64,000 nucleotides of DNA from Paenibacillus sp. OV219 (GCF_900110075.1 NZ_FOCJ01000010.1:62001-126000), one strand, 5' to 3'; numbered from the stretch's first letter, positions 7,800 to 17,873 are shown. Made by a program: numbers and translations. Notes: generated by a model from the sequence alone, not told the origin.

Positions 7800-9326
7800 A
7801 TGTACCGGATTCTAATTGTGGATGATGAACGAATTGAACGTGAAGGCATACAACACTTAATCCGCAAGTATAATCTGGAGCTCGACATGGTGACAGCGGA
7901 GAACGGCGAGGCTGCACTGGAGATCGTGAAGCAGCAGCCAATTGATATGATCATGACGGACATTAAGATGCCGTTCATGGATGGACTCGAGCTGTCGGAG
8001 AAAGTTAGCAGCATGAATCCCGAGATAGAGATGATTATTTACAGCGCTTATAGCGACTTTGAATTCGCCCGCAGAGCGATGCGGACGAATGTATCGAACT
8101 ACTTGCTCAAGCCGATTCAAATCTCTGAATTTCTCACCACCATGAAGGAAGTCATGGCGAGGTGTGAGGCGAAGTGCACCGCACGCAGCCAAGCGAGCGA
8201 GCTGTTGGATGGGTACAATCGCGGGCTTGTGTATGAGCGGGAGAAGCAGCTGATGAATGCACTCAACGGGACTTATGCCGGTGAGGAGCAGGATGCAGAA
8301 GGTTCATATATGAACCTCATGCTCGTTGACTGCGGAGGGCGGTATTTTGACAATGCCGAGTTCGTCACCTTGCTCAGGGGACCGATTCGTTATACATACG
8401 ATTATTTGAATATTAATGAACGCCAGAGTGTCTTCTTCTTAAAGAGCAGCGAACCAATCAACAAGCAGGAGCAGTTGGCGCTGGCAGAGGCAATGATAGC
8501 GCAAGCAGCGGACGGTTATCCGGGGCGGATCGGGATCGTTATTGGACGGACGGTTAATGAACTGGAGCAGTTATTTGACGTATTTAATGAAATGGAACAG
8601 ACGCTCGAGCTGAAGTTTTTTATGGAGGGCAACCCGATTTTATTTACGGACGATGCTTCTCCCTCTACTCAAACCTTGGCTGATGAGAACGAGATTGAGC
8701 GGATCCGCAAGCAAGCCAATGAATATATAGACCGTGCTGACGTTCAAGGGGCGCAGTACAGCATCGAGATGCTCTTCTCTACGCTGCGCTCCAGGGGGGA
8801 TTTTCCCGTGATCTATACGAAATTCATCTGCTCAGAAGTGACGAAGCGGGCCCATGAGCAGGCTGACAAGGAGCGTAGGGAAGACTTTGTGGTCTATCTC
8901 GATCAAATCTTTAGTGTCCATTCGTTAACGGAGCTAAAAGATTTAATGATCTCCATCGTTGAGTGTCTCATTCCGGCTCAAACAGAGGCAAAGGAGGAGT
9001 CAGCGAGTAAGCTCATTACGAGCGTTGAGCGGCTTATTGAGAAGGATTACAGACAAGACCTGTCGCTGGAGGGCATTGCGGAGCATGTCCATTTGACACC
9101 GAGCTATCTCAGTTTTCTGTTCAAGAAGGAAACCGGGAAGAGTCTCGTTCGTTATATTGCCCAGGTACGGATGGTGAAGGCTGTAGAGCTGCTGACAAAT
9201 ACGAATATGAAAATCATTGACATCAGCGAAATGCTCGGGTTCAGCAATTCCTCTTATTTTATACAGATTTTCCGTAATTTCCATGGGGTTAGCCCGGCCA
9301 AATACAGGGAGGAAGGCACATCGTAA
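7800..9326 (+). CDS. YesN-like response regulator with AraC-type DNA-binding domain
   Basis: 508 residues from ATG 7800, preferred over an upstream in-frame GTG because GAGGG lies about 10 bases before it. CheY-like receiver at residues 1-125: acidic pair in VDDE, phospho-acceptor D54 in MTDIKMP, and K in LLKPIQ. A middle segment of ~260 residues has no clear family signature. The C-terminal ~100 residues are an AraC double helix-turn-helix (LSLEGIAEHVHLTPSYLSFLFKKE and IIDISEMLGFSNSSYF). Regulators of this type are phosphorylated by YesM-type kinases and usually control sugar ABC transporters. The kinase gene lies downstream, after a solute-binding protein. Confidence 0.93.
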   Translation: MYRILIVDDERIEREGIQHLIRKYNLELDMVTAENGEAALEIVKQQPIDMIMTDIKMPFMDGLELSEKVSSMNPEIEMIIYSAYSDFEFARRAMRTNVSNYLLKPIQISEFLTTMKEVMARCEAKCTARSQASELLDGYNRGLVYEREKQLMNALNGTYAGEEQDAEGSYMNLMLVDCGGRYFDNAEFVTLLRGPIRYTYDYLNINERQSVFFLKSSEPINKQEQLALAEAMIAQAADGYPGRIGIVIGRTVNELEQLFDVFNEMEQTLELKFFMEGNPILFTDDASPSTQTLADENEIERIRKQANEYIDRADVQGAQYSIEMLFSTLRSRGDFPVIYTKFICSEVTKRAHEQADKERREDFVVYLDQIFSVHSLTELKDLMISIVECLIPAQTEAKEESASKLITSVERLIEKDYRQDLSLEGIAEHVHLTPSYLSFLFKKETGKSLVRYIAQVRMVKAVELLTNTNMKIIDISEMLGFSNSSYFIQIFRNFHGVSPAKYREEGTS

Positions 9327-9419
9327 AAATTTGATGCCCATTCTTAAAAATTTCGCATAGAGGGCGAATGTAATTGCTCGATATAATGAACACGTAACTT
9401 TCAAAGGTGAATTTGGGGG

Positions 9420-11144
9420 ATGAACGTGAGGACAAGATGGGTAGGCATAATGCTATGTGCAGCAGTTGCTTTAAGTTTGACAGCATGTGGTTCGAACAAT
9501 CTTAATCGTATTAATCAAGGGGATGTTGCCGGCATTTCGGCGGCCTCGATGAATTCAAATATCGCTCCCATAGACTCGAATACAGCAGAAGCCATAGACG
9601 ATGGCCCGTTTAAGAAATATGATCAGCCGATTACGATCTCACTTGGTCGCCAGGGCATTACAGGCAACAATCTGCCTGACGGAGATACGCTCGAGAGCAA
9701 TCAATATTTGAAATACGTCGAAGATCGGTTGAACGTAAAAGTAAAGTATGACTTCTCGGTTGAAGATCTGGATGCGTATAACCAGAAAGTGAACCTGACG
9801 ATTGCAAGCGGCGACATCCCGGATATGATGGTTGTCGATGAGCAGCAGTTCAAGCGGCTGACGAAAGCGGGCTTGCTGGCGGATTTGACCAAAGTTTATG
9901 AGAAGTACAGCTCCCCGCTTATCAAACAATATTACGCTTCGTACTCCGGCGACCGCGTTCTGAATACAGGTCGCGTGGATGGCAAGCTGTATGCTCTACC
10001 GAACACGAATATTGATGGCAGCTATCAGTTGCTGTGGATGCGTAAGGACTGGCTGGACAAGCTTGGCCTGAAGCTGCCGACAACGCTCGAAGATGTGATG
10101 ACCATTGCGAGGGCGTTTAAGGATCGGGACCCGGACGGCAATGGTGAACCGGACACAGTTGGCTTGCTCGGTGATCAGTCATTGGTATACGATGGCCTGT
10201 TCTTCACTTTTGACCCTGTGTTTAACATGTACCACTCCTATCCGAAGAACTGGTTCAAGGATGCGAGCGGCAACATTGTCTACGGCTCTACAACACCGGA
10301 GACGAAGCAGGCGCTTGTGCAGCTGAGCCAAATGTATAAAGAAGGATTGATAGATCAACAATTTCTTACCCGCAAGTGGGAAGACAATGTTGGTCTTGTA
10401 TCCAGCGGCAAAGCAGGCATTCTGTTCGCGCCATGGTTTGCAGGCTGGATGATCTCCGATAGCGTGAAGGCCGATCCGAATGCGGAATGGCTACCGCTGG
10501 CTGCACCGCTCGATAGCGACGGTAAGCGCAACGTCGTTCCTTCCGCGCCAGCGGGCACATTCCTGGTTGTCAGCAAGAAGGCTGCGCACCCGGAAGCGGC
10601 GCTGAAGCTGCTCAGCGTGGAGTATGAGGGCATCCGCCTCATTGACCCGGCAGCAACTGAACTGTACAAGGGTAAAGGAGTAGGCTGGGCTAACTATCCG
10701 CTGAACCTGCAGCTCGACTTCCAGGACGCGATCGCTCGTGACATTCCCGTCTATGAGAAAGTGATTAAGGACGGCGATACGATGAATCTGCCTGAGCGGC
10801 TCATTCCACGGGTCAACTCGGTGCTGAAGAATTATAGGGATCCGAAGAAGGACATTACGGCTTTTGCCGATTCCCTCGCTTTCTTCACAGCCGGTGCAGT
10901 CATTGGGTCCGATAAAATCACGAAGGTGGAGCCGATCTTCTACGGCAAGACCGAGACGATGGCCAAGCGCGGCGTTTACCTCGACAAGCTTGAGAATGAG
11001 ACGTTTCTGCGTATCATTACAGGCGCAGCGCCAATCGATGATTTCGATAAGTTCGTATCCACATGGAAGAAAATCGGCGGTGACACGATCGCGAAGGAAA
11101 TTGACGCTATCGTGAAAACGAGGCGATTCAAGCAGCCGTCATAG
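9420..11144 (+). CDS. Extracellular solute-binding lipoprotein (sugar ABC type)
   Basis: 574 residues. Signal peptide with lipobox LTAC (VALSLTACGSN), so it is lipid-anchored on the outer face of the membrane. The mature part matches the large family 1 binding proteins (LplA/YtcQ type): DIPDMMVVDEQQF, a DRDPDGNGEPDTVG calcium-like loop and a late APAGTFLVVSKKA segment. It sits between a YesN-type regulator and a YesM-type kinase with no permease nearby, so it may serve as a sensor component or share another operon's permeases. AAAGGTG is about 10 bases before the ATG. The ligand is probably an oligosaccharide. Confidence 0.88.
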   Translation: MNVRTRWVGIMLCAAVALSLTACGSNNLNRINQGDVAGISAASMNSNIAPIDSNTAEAIDDGPFKKYDQPITISLGRQGITGNNLPDGDTLESNQYLKYVEDRLNVKVKYDFSVEDLDAYNQKVNLTIASGDIPDMMVVDEQQFKRLTKAGLLADLTKVYEKYSSPLIKQYYASYSGDRVLNTGRVDGKLYALPNTNIDGSYQLLWMRKDWLDKLGLKLPTTLEDVMTIARAFKDRDPDGNGEPDTVGLLGDQSLVYDGLFFTFDPVFNMYHSYPKNWFKDASGNIVYGSTTPETKQALVQLSQMYKEGLIDQQFLTRKWEDNVGLVSSGKAGILFAPWFAGWMISDSVKADPNAEWLPLAAPLDSDGKRNVVPSAPAGTFLVVSKKAAHPEAALKLLSVEYEGIRLIDPAATELYKGKGVGWANYPLNLQLDFQDAIARDIPVYEKVIKDGDTMNLPERLIPRVNSVLKNYRDPKKDITAFADSLAFFTAGAVIGSDKITKVEPIFYGKTETMAKRGVYLDKLENETFLRIITGAAPIDDFDKFVSTWKKIGGDTIAKEIDAIVKTRRFKQPS

Positions 11145-11149
11145 ATGGA

Positions 11150-11195
11150 GAAGGGTATCCTTGCGATTTAAGCGAGCGATACCCTTCTTCTGTTT
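11150..11195 (+). terminator. Rho-independent terminator after binding-protein gene
   Basis: Perfect 10-bp stem GAAGGGTATC / GATACCCTTC with an 18-base loop, followed by TTCTGTTT. It suggests lower expression of the kinase than of the binding protein. Confidence 0.7.
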
Positions 11196-11315
11196 AAGGG
11201 AGGTGCTAGATCCTCTATGATGGCTGGTCAATTGCTTAAAAGATCCTATCTTTCTCTAGCGGTTTCTACTATAATGATCCGGTAAAACGAAAGAGTGCTG
11301 GGGGCAAAGACATCT

Positions 11316-12966
11316 ATGAGACTAGGCTGGTTAAGCAACCTGAGCATGAGGCGAAAGCTCTTCGTTTCCTACTTGGCTGTAATATTGATACCGCTTACGA
11401 TACTTGGCGCGTATTCGTTCCAGCAATCGAAGCAACTGCAGGAACAGCAGGCGGAGCTTGTTCTTCAGGACAGCCTGCAGAAGATGGAAGATAGCTTGAA
11501 TTACAAGCTGCAGCGGTTTAATTCAGCGATTGAGCTTATTGCGTTTAATCCGAATTTTGGCCGCATATTTAACGATGAATATTCCGATTATTTTTCCATG
11601 TACACCGACCTCAGTGAGAACGTTGATCCGCTGCTCGACACGACGTTAATCCTTAATCAGGATATTAAACGGATCATGATCTACACGGGCAACAATATTA
11701 CGCCGCGCAAAAATTCGATTATGCCGATTACGACTGTCGAGCATGAGTTCTGGTATGACGAAGTGATGAATTCGGCGCAGACAAACTGGTATGTGCGGGA
11801 TGGGCGCATTTTCGGCGTTAGGCGGATCTTTGGTGAATTAAGCGATGATCTGAAAAATATCGTTTACGTGGAGCTGAAGCCGGAATTCTTCACCTCACTA
11901 ACCGATACGAGCGCGAAAAATTTCTCCATTATCGTTTCGAATACGCAGCAGCAGGTATTATACGCAAACCCGAAGGATGCGCTGCTGCCTGCAGGTGGTA
12001 AGGCGAAGGGGGATGAGGTCGTGCTGTCGCAGCCCTTGCGGGAAGCGAACTGGACGATCTCGCTGATCTATTCCTCTAAGGCGTTAACGATTAAGCCTTG
12101 GACCATCGTCCGGGCTACGATTGTGATCGAGAGTATCTGCTTCATCGTTCTACTCCTCATGATCTGGTTGCTCTCGCGGGGGTTTGTTAGACGAATTTAT
12201 ACGCTTAATCATAAAATGCGACTCGTGGAGCAAGGGGCGTTTACGACGACGAGTACTAATATTGTTCGTGCGAGATGAGATTGGGGAGCTTGAGCTGCGG
12301 TTCAGCAAAATGCTAGCTAGCATCAATATGCTCATTGAGGAAGGCTACAAGAACAAGATCAGTCAGAAAGAGGCTGAGCTGCGTGCGCTGCAATCGCAGA
12401 TCAACCCGCATTTCCTATACAATGCGCTGTCGGTCATTAACTGGAAGGCGATTGCGGCAGGCTCGGAGGATATTAGCAATGTGGCCGGGCTGCTGTCGAC
12501 GTTCTACCGTACATCGCTCAACAAAGGCAAAGATATGATGTCGGTCAGGGACGAGCTGCTCAATACGAAGTCCTACGTGGAGATGCAGCTTATTATGCAC
12601 GATGACAATTTTGACGTTGTTTATCAGATTGATGAAGACGTTCTGGATCACCATATGATAAAGCTGGTGCTGCAGCCAATCGTGGAGAACGCCATTGAGC
12701 ATGGCATCGACCAGAAGCGGTCGGGCAAAGGAGTTCTGCGAATGAGCGGGACACTCGAAGGTGGAGCTATCGTATTTAGGGTGGAGGACAACGGACCGGG
12801 TATGACGCAGGAGCTGGTGGACGAAGTGCTTGTACAGCAGTCCAAAGGCTATGGACTCTTCAATGTGCAGGAGCGCATCCGTGTGCAGTACGGTGGTGGA
12901 TACGGGATCAGCATTAAGAGTGAGCTTGGCGAGGGAACCTGTGTAACGGTGAAACTACCCAAATAA
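11316..12966 (+). pseudogene. YesM-like sensor histidine kinase, interrupted by a frameshift
   Basis: Two overlapping frames together encode one kinase. Frame A runs from ATG 11316 (GTG 11295 is also possible) to TGA 12276-12278: membrane helix about residues 15-35, an extracellular Cache-like region, a second helix (IESICFIVLLLMIWLLS) and the start of HAMP. Frame B continues at VRDEIGELELRFSKML and runs to 12966: H-box INPHFLYN, N-box PIVENAIEHG, DNGPGM and the GYGLFNVQERI lid. Removing one base near 12271 restores VR-R-DEIGE. The break may be a real mutation, a sequencing error or, less likely, recoding; no slippery run is seen. It would be the partner of the YesN-type regulator upstream. 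Confidence 0.85.
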
Positions 12967-13054
12967 TTGATATATTCCGTAAAAAATTGCTAAATGGAAA
13001 ATCCGACTCTCAGCGTCTGATCCCCCGCGGGGTAGAAATTCGTCGATAGTAACT

Positions 13055-13131
13055 GCTGAGAGACCGTATATGATCTCTCAGCTGATGAAAGCGGCGATTC
13101 CGGCGCTGAGAGCACATATATGATCTCTCGT
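13055..13131. repeat. Two copies of the 28-bp palindromic repeat
   Basis: 13055-13082 is a full copy (GCTGAGAGA, loop CCGTATATGA, TCTCTCAGC). 13105-13131 is diverged (GCTGAGAGC...TCTCTCGTG). They lie downstream of the kinase gene, convergent with the next unit. A half-site CTCTCAGC is at about 13013. Confidence 0.85.
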
Positions 13132-13153
13132 GGTCCCGCAGCCGCACTAACGC

Positions 13154-13258
13154 TTATCTGTTGCGCTTAAATAACAATTTAATGCCCAAAAATATGACGG
13201 CGGCTATCATGATTATTGTCAGCGCTTGATAGATGAGATTGCTCCAAACGATGGTCAA
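13154..13258 (-). CDS. Small single-span membrane protein (34 residues)
   Basis: Minus-strand frame of 34 codons beginning with TTG at 13258 and ending TAA at 13154. AGGAG lies about 8 bases before the TTG, and a perfect TATAAT is on the same strand at 13326-13321. The product starts MTIVWSNLIYQ, then a hydrophobic stretch (ALTIIMIAAVIFLGIKLLF), and ends KRNR, a typical positive-inside single membrane span. A cre-like site lies between promoter and start. The gene is below most size cut-offs. Function unknown; similar peptides often act as membrane-protein partners. Confidence 0.55.
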   Translation of the reverse strand: MTIVWSNLIYQALTIIMIAAVIFLGIKLLFKRNR

Positions 13259-13292
13259 AGCAGCATCACTCCTGATATGTTTATGGGGTTAA

Positions 13293-13326
13293 TTGTAAAC
13301 GTTTTTGATGGTTGTTATTCATTATA
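13293..13326 (-). promoter_or_regulatory. Promoter with cre-like operator for the small membrane protein
   Basis: On the minus strand TATAAT (13326-13321) is preceded by TTGTAT at an 18-base spacing. Downstream of it, TTGTAAACGTTTTTGA at 13293-13308 (plus-strand reading) fits the CcpA cre consensus WTGNAARCGNWWWCA with one mismatch. A bound CcpA would block elongation. Confidence 0.5.
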
Positions 13327-13349
13327 ACGATTAACCACGCGCCAATACA

Positions 13350-13380
13350 AAGCCCCCTCGAGAATCTCTCAAGGGGGCTT
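13350..13380 (-). terminator. Terminator hairpin downstream of ald
   Basis: AAGCCCCCT / AGGGGGCTT, a 9-bp stem with a 13-base loop. On the minus strand it is followed by TTTGTATT, a weak U tail. It separates ald from the small membrane gene. Confidence 0.65.
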
Positions 13381-13459
13381 CGTGTTGGGGTTTAAAAAAT
13401 GAAGATGAAGGGCTCTTGCTCTGAAATTTGAAATCAGGTTCTGAGACTGATTTTAAACT

Positions 13460-14593
13460 TTATATGTGAACGGTATGCAGCTCTAGCACTTCGGCCAGAG
13501 GGGTATATGCATAACCAAGATCATCAGCTACAGCTTTGTACGTGACTTTTCCTTCTATAATGTTCGTGCCGCTTTGGAGAGCGGCGCTGTCCTTGATCGC
13601 ACCAATTGCGCCTTTGCGGGCAATTTGCTTTGCGTAAGGCATCGTTGCGTTGGTAAGTCCGATGGTGGACGTCTGCGGCACCGCGCCGGGCATGTTCGCA
13701 ACGGCGTAATGAATGACGCCATGCTTCACATAAGTTGGATTATCATGCGTCGTAATATGATCGATCGTCGCTACGTTGCCGCCTTGATCGATCGCAACGT
13801 CTACGATAACAGCGCCGCGTTTCATCGTTTTCACCATGTCCTCGGATACGAGCACAGGTGCTTTGGCGCCTGGAATAAGGACCGCGCAAATAAGTAGGTC
13901 CGCTTCGGCTACGCTTCGTGCGATATTGTGACGGCTCGAAACGAGCGTCTGCACTTGATTGCCGAACAGGTCTTCAAGCTGCCGCAAACGATTCGTGCTT
14001 AGGTCGAGAATGGTTACATCCGCACCAAGGCCGACTGCGATTTTCGCTGCATTGGTGCCAACGACACCGCCGCCGATAATCGTAACTTTGCCTCTCGCTA
14101 CACCCGGGATGCCGGAGAGTAGAATACCGCGTCCGCCTTTGGAGCGTTCGAGCAGCTGTGAGCCGACTTGGGCAGCCATTCGTCCAGCTACCTCGCTCAT
14201 TGGCGTGAGCAATGGCAGCGTTCCGCCTTCTTTGACGGTTTCATACGCGATTGCGGTTACTTTTGCATCGACCAGCGCCTTCGCTAAAGCCGGTTCTGCA
14301 GAAAGGTGCAAATAAGTAAAGAGAATTAAGTCTTCTCGGAAATAACCATATTCACTTGGCAGCGGTTCCTTTACTTTCACGATCATGTCCGCTTGCTGCC
14401 ATACAGATTCGGCTTCCATCACAATCACGGCGCCGGATTGCGCGTAGTCGGCATCGGTAAATCCGCTCTCTAGGCCGGCGTTCGTCTCGACATAGACGGT
14501 ATGGCCATCCTGCACGAATTCATACACGCCATAAGGCGTTACTCCGACACGACATTCATTGTTCTTTATTTCCTTCGGTACGCCGATCTTCAT
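13460..14593 (-). CDS. ald: Alanine dehydrogenase
   Basis: 377 residues, full family length. Catalyses NAD-dependent oxidative deamination of L-alanine to pyruvate and ammonia in the cytosol; in Bacillus it supports growth on alanine and sporulation. Seen: N-terminal [20 protein letters not shown] with the substrate-binding Arg, catalytic Lys region [12 protein letters not shown], His in YLHLSAEP, and the Rossmann motif [20 protein letters not shown] followed by an Asp. Its neighbour is a divergent PucR-family regulator, matching the B. subtilis adeR-ald arrangement. A short palindrome AGACATAATGTCT in the intergenic region (14735-14747) is a candidate regulator site. Confidence 0.95.
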   Translation of the reverse strand: MKIGVPKEIKNNECRVGVTPYGVYEFVQDGHTVYVETNAGLESGFTDADYAQSGAVIVMEAESVWQQADMIVKVKEPLPSEYGYFREDLILFTYLHLSAEPALAKALVDAKVTAIAYETVKEGGTLPLLTPMSEVAGRMAAQVGSQLLERSKGGRGILLSGIPGVARGKVTIIGGGVVGTNAAKIAVGLGADVTILDLSTNRLRQLEDLFGNQVQTLVSSRHNIARSVAEADLLICAVLIPGAKAPVLVSEDMVKTMKRGAVIVDVAIDQGGNVATIDHITTHDNPTYVKHGVIHYAVANMPGAVPQTSTIGLTNATMPYAKQIARKGAIGAIKDSAALQSGTNIIEGKVTYKAVADDLGYAYTPLAEVLELHTVHI

Positions 14594-14734
14594 GATCTGT
14601 CGCTCCTCGACTCGTAATGGGAACCTTGCTTGATAACTCTATTATAAGATCGACAAACAGCTTATTCATCGTACAAAGTATCAAGTCATTTGACGGATTA
14701 TTTTACAGTTGTGTATAGTTGGACTAGTTGATAT

Positions 14735-14747
14735 AGACATAATGTCT
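14735..14747. promoter_or_regulatory. Dyad in the ald-adeR intergenic region
   Basis: AGACAT-A-ATGTCT, perfectly symmetric, 18 bases before the regulator start codon. It is a candidate autoregulation or activation site; the role is inferred from position only. Confidence 0.35.
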
Positions 14748-14764
14748 AGTTGGAGGCGGAAAAT

Positions 14765-16420
14765 ATGGACACTAATTTGAAGTTTGATATTAGCCAGCTG
14801 CTCGCTAGGCCCATATTCCGCTCAGCGAAGCTGGTTGCCGGGCGGGAAGGGATGCATCGCCCCGTGGGCTGGGTGCATGTGCTTGAAATTACGAACGTGG
14901 CTCCATATGTGAGTCCGAACGATCTTATATTAACGACGGGACTGTGGCTGAAGCAGAATGAGCAGGACCGATTCGCATACATGAAGCAGCTGATTGATCA
15001 GCATGCGGCAGGGCTGTGCATTGAGATGGGCACGTCGGTTGACGCCATTCCGAAAGAAATTGTGGAACTAGCCGACCTGCACCATTTTCCGCTAATCGTG
15101 TTTGAACAGCCGGTCCGTTACGTTGAAATTACGCAGGACATTCATGCACTGCTCATTAACAGGCAGCATCAGTTCCTGAAGGAGCTCGAAGTCTATTCCC
15201 GCAAACTGCAGCGGCTGACGATTGAGAGCACGGGCATTGCGCAGATTTTGAGAGCTTTTCATGAGCAGACGGGACGGCAGGTGCTGTATTTCTCGTCGCT
15301 CGATCACAGCAGTATATTCTATCCTGCATTGACCGCGAAGGCGTCGAGCCCGATATCGAGCTTCCTGCAGCGGCAGATGGATGCCAGAGCGCTGTCGGCC
15401 AAAGACGTTTCCGTGCTGACGATGAATACGCAGCAGCTCCTTGTCGTTCAACCGGTCATCTGTTTCGGCCAGACCTTCTCCTACGTAGGCATTCTTCTGC
15501 ACAACACGCCGGAAATAACGGAATCGCTTACCTTGCTGCTTGATTACACGACGAAGGCCGTCGCTGCTATAACTCTGAGGACAGAGTTTCTGGAAGAGAA
15601 GCTATCGCGTGACCATAACGAATTTATTCTCGACATCATGAACAACCGGATCGAGAACGAGGATCAGGCACAGGCGAGAATGGGGCTTCGACAGCTGAGC
15701 AAAGGGGAGTACCTGTTCGCCGGCGGAATCATCGAAATCCAGCATACAGCCGACACGGAGCCGATCACGATTGAAGCGGATAAGCAGGACCTGCTAATTC
15801 TAGTTAGGCAATTGCTCAAGAAGCATAGGCTGAACAGCTTGGTTATGATGCAAAATAACCGGATCTGCATGCTCTGTTCCAAAGAAGCGCTGCACAAGGA
15901 TTCGCAGGCGAACCTTCAAGCGACGCTGCAGCGGCTGGTGGAGGAGCTGAGGGAGTCGGCGAATGAGTCGCATGCTTCGTCGCTCAAGCTGTATGCCGGG
16001 TTCGGCAAGCTGCGCGCACAAATCTCGGAATCTTCGCGAAGCTACGAGGAAGCGCAGCAAGTTATTGATGTGGCGCGGAATGTGGCGGCGTACGTGGGCT
16101 GCATATTCTATGATCAGCTAGGCGTCTATCAGCTGCTCAAAGCAGTGCCGAAGCTATCTTTTCTCACTTCATATGTAGAGGATCATTTAGGCGCGTTAAT
16201 GGCTTACGACAGGGAGCATCATCTGCAGCTTATTGAGACGCTGGATGTGTATTTGGCCTGCATGGGCTCCAAGCAGGAGACGGCCACGAGGCTAAACATT
16301 CATCGGCAGACACTATATAATCGCTTAGATAAGCTGGCGATTCTGCTGGGGGAAGATTTTCTCGAGACGGATAAGAGGCGCTGCCTTGAGATGGCGCTTA
16401 TGGCGTACAAACTGAAGTGA
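14765..16420 (+). CDS. adeR: PucR-family transcriptional regulator, AdeR-like
   Basis: 551 residues from ATG 14765; TGGAGGCGG 6 bases upstream fixes this start. The N-terminal PucR domain covers about residues 8-130 (GREGMHRPVGWVHVLEI, DLILTTGLWL, GLCIEMG). The middle is a GGDEF-like regulator region without a GGDEF motif. The C-terminal helix-turn-helix (about 495-550) has the family signature SKQETATRLNIHRQTLYNRL. In B. subtilis AdeR of this family activates ald in response to alanine; the divergent position next to ald here supports the same role. The symbol is by context and could be wrong in detail. Confidence 0.85.
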   Translation: MDTNLKFDISQLLARPIFRSAKLVAGREGMHRPVGWVHVLEITNVAPYVSPNDLILTTGLWLKQNEQDRFAYMKQLIDQHAAGLCIEMGTSVDAIPKEIVELADLHHFPLIVFEQPVRYVEITQDIHALLINRQHQFLKELEVYSRKLQRLTIESTGIAQILRAFHEQTGRQVLYFSSLDHSSIFYPALTAKASSPISSFLQRQMDARALSAKDVSVLTMNTQQLLVVQPVICFGQTFSYVGILLHNTPEITESLTLLLDYTTKAVAAITLRTEFLEEKLSRDHNEFILDIMNNRIENEDQAQARMGLRQLSKGEYLFAGGIIEIQHTADTEPITIEADKQDLLILVRQLLKKHRLNSLVMMQNNRICMLCSKEALHKDSQANLQATLQRLVEELRESANESHASSLKLYAGFGKLRAQISESSRSYEEAQQVIDVARNVAAYVGCIFYDQLGVYQLLKAVPKLSFLTSYVEDHLGALMAYDREHHLQLIETLDVYLACMGSKQETATRLNIHRQTLYNRLDKLAILLGEDFLETDKRRCLEMALMAYKLK

Positions 16421-16548
16421 CCTCATACTAGTACTCGGATTTACAGAGGATTTCTCAAGTACGCCATTCAACAATGGTGTCGCTGTGGCGGCCGATGACG
16501 GACAAAGCAGCTTTCGCCATGTATACTGAGAGCCTGGGGGTGAAGGGA

Positions 16549-17814
16549 ATGGAGAAAAAGCAGAGCTTGTACTACGGCTGGGTCGTAGTCGGTATTGTTT
16601 TCTTATGTTTATTAGTTTCGGCGGCGATAAGCGCGGTGCCAAGCGTGCTGATGCTTCCGCTTGAGAAGGAGTTCGGCTGGGACCGCAGCGCGATATCCGG
16701 TGCCGCTTCCATACGAATTCTGCTGTACGGATTAATGGGTCCATTCTCCGCTGCCTTCATGGCACGGTTCGGCATCCGCAAAATAATGGTTATCTCGATG
16801 CTTATCTTGATATTCAGCTTATCGTTAACGCCGTTTATGACTACGATTTGGCAGATGACGCTGCTCTGGGGCGTTATGATCGGCATCGGCACGGGATCGC
16901 TCGCGAATGCGCTTGGCGTTTCGATTGCGAATCGCTGGTTCGTCAAATATAAAGGGCTCGTCATCGGCATGCTGACGGCGAGCGCCGCAACCGGGCAGCT
17001 GCTGTTCTTGCCGCTAATTGCGCGAATTACGGAGGATATCGGCTGGCGGTACGCCATCTACACCGTTATGGGCGTGCTCGTGTTGCTGACGCCGATCGTC
17101 GCACTCTGGATGCGCAATCATCCGTATGACGTTGGCGCAGCTGCACTAGGTACGGAAGAGATCGTAAAGCCGGTGCCGCTCGCAGGCAATCTGTTCCTCG
17201 CTCCGATTGCCGCCCTTACAGAGGCTGCGCGCAAAGGCACGTTCTGGCTGCTGGCTGGCACATTCTTCTTCTGCGGCTTCTCTACTAACGGCCTGATCGG
17301 CACGCACCTCATACCAGCTTGCGGCGATTATGGCATTCCCATCGCAACCGCAGCAGGTTTGCTCTCGCTGATGGGACTGTTCGACCTTGTCGGCACAACG
17401 CTGTCCGGTTGGCTGTCCGACCGAGTTGACGGCCGCTGGCTGCTGTTCTGGTACTACGGTCTGCGCGGGCTGTCGCTCATCTACTTGCCGCAGGCACTTG
17501 GCACGGGCTATACGCAGCTGACGATATTCGCCGTCTTCTATGGCTTGGACTGGATTGCGACGGTGCCGCCTACGGCGAAGCTCGCATCCGATACGTTTGG
17601 TAAGGAGAAGGCCGGCATGATCTTCGGCTGGATCGTCGTGGCGCACCAAGCAGGCGCTTCGTTCGCGGCGTATGAGGCGGGCTTCATGCGCGACTGGCTC
17701 GGCAGCTACACGGTGCCATTCGTCACCGCAGGCTTTGCTTGCTTGTTCGCTTCATTGATGGCGCTTCGCATCCGTAGAAGCAAGCTCGGGCAGACGACAG
17801 CTGTCGGCGCTTAA
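16549..17814 (+). CDS. MFS transporter, monocarboxylate/OxlT-like
   Basis: 421 residues from ATG 16549, chosen because GGGGGTGAAGG lies directly upstream; an in-frame ATG at 16474 has no such site. Twelve hydrophobic segments. The sequence has the pattern of the oxalate/formate-antiporter-like branch: short N-terminus then YYGWVVVG, W-DRSAISGA, a central RFGIRK loop and SDRVDGRW between helices 8 and 9. The substrate is unknown; organic acids are usual for the branch. It follows adeR by 128 bases, so a link to alanine or pyruvate use is possible but unproven. Confidence 0.85.
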   Translation: MEKKQSLYYGWVVVGIVFLCLLVSAAISAVPSVLMLPLEKEFGWDRSAISGAASIRILLYGLMGPFSAAFMARFGIRKIMVISMLILIFSLSLTPFMTTIWQMTLLWGVMIGIGTGSLANALGVSIANRWFVKYKGLVIGMLTASAATGQLLFLPLIARITEDIGWRYAIYTVMGVLVLLTPIVALWMRNHPYDVGAAALGTEEIVKPVPLAGNLFLAPIAALTEAARKGTFWLLAGTFFFCGFSTNGLIGTHLIPACGDYGIPIATAAGLLSLMGLFDLVGTTLSGWLSDRVDGRWLLFWYYGLRGLSLIYLPQALGTGYTQLTIFAVFYGLDWIATVPPTAKLASDTFGKEKAGMIFGWIVVAHQAGASFAAYEAGFMRDWLGSYTVPFVTAGFACLFASLMALRIRRSKLGQTTAVGA

Positions 17815-17873
17815 GTAGATCGTAGAGTAGGATGGATCACGTAGCCGATGGGCTCCATACGATAACAACAAAA

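Noticed and set aside
12265-12280. Programmed +1 frameshift in the kinase gene
   Set aside because: No slippery run or stimulatory stop context such as CTT-TGA is visible; a plain indel is simpler.
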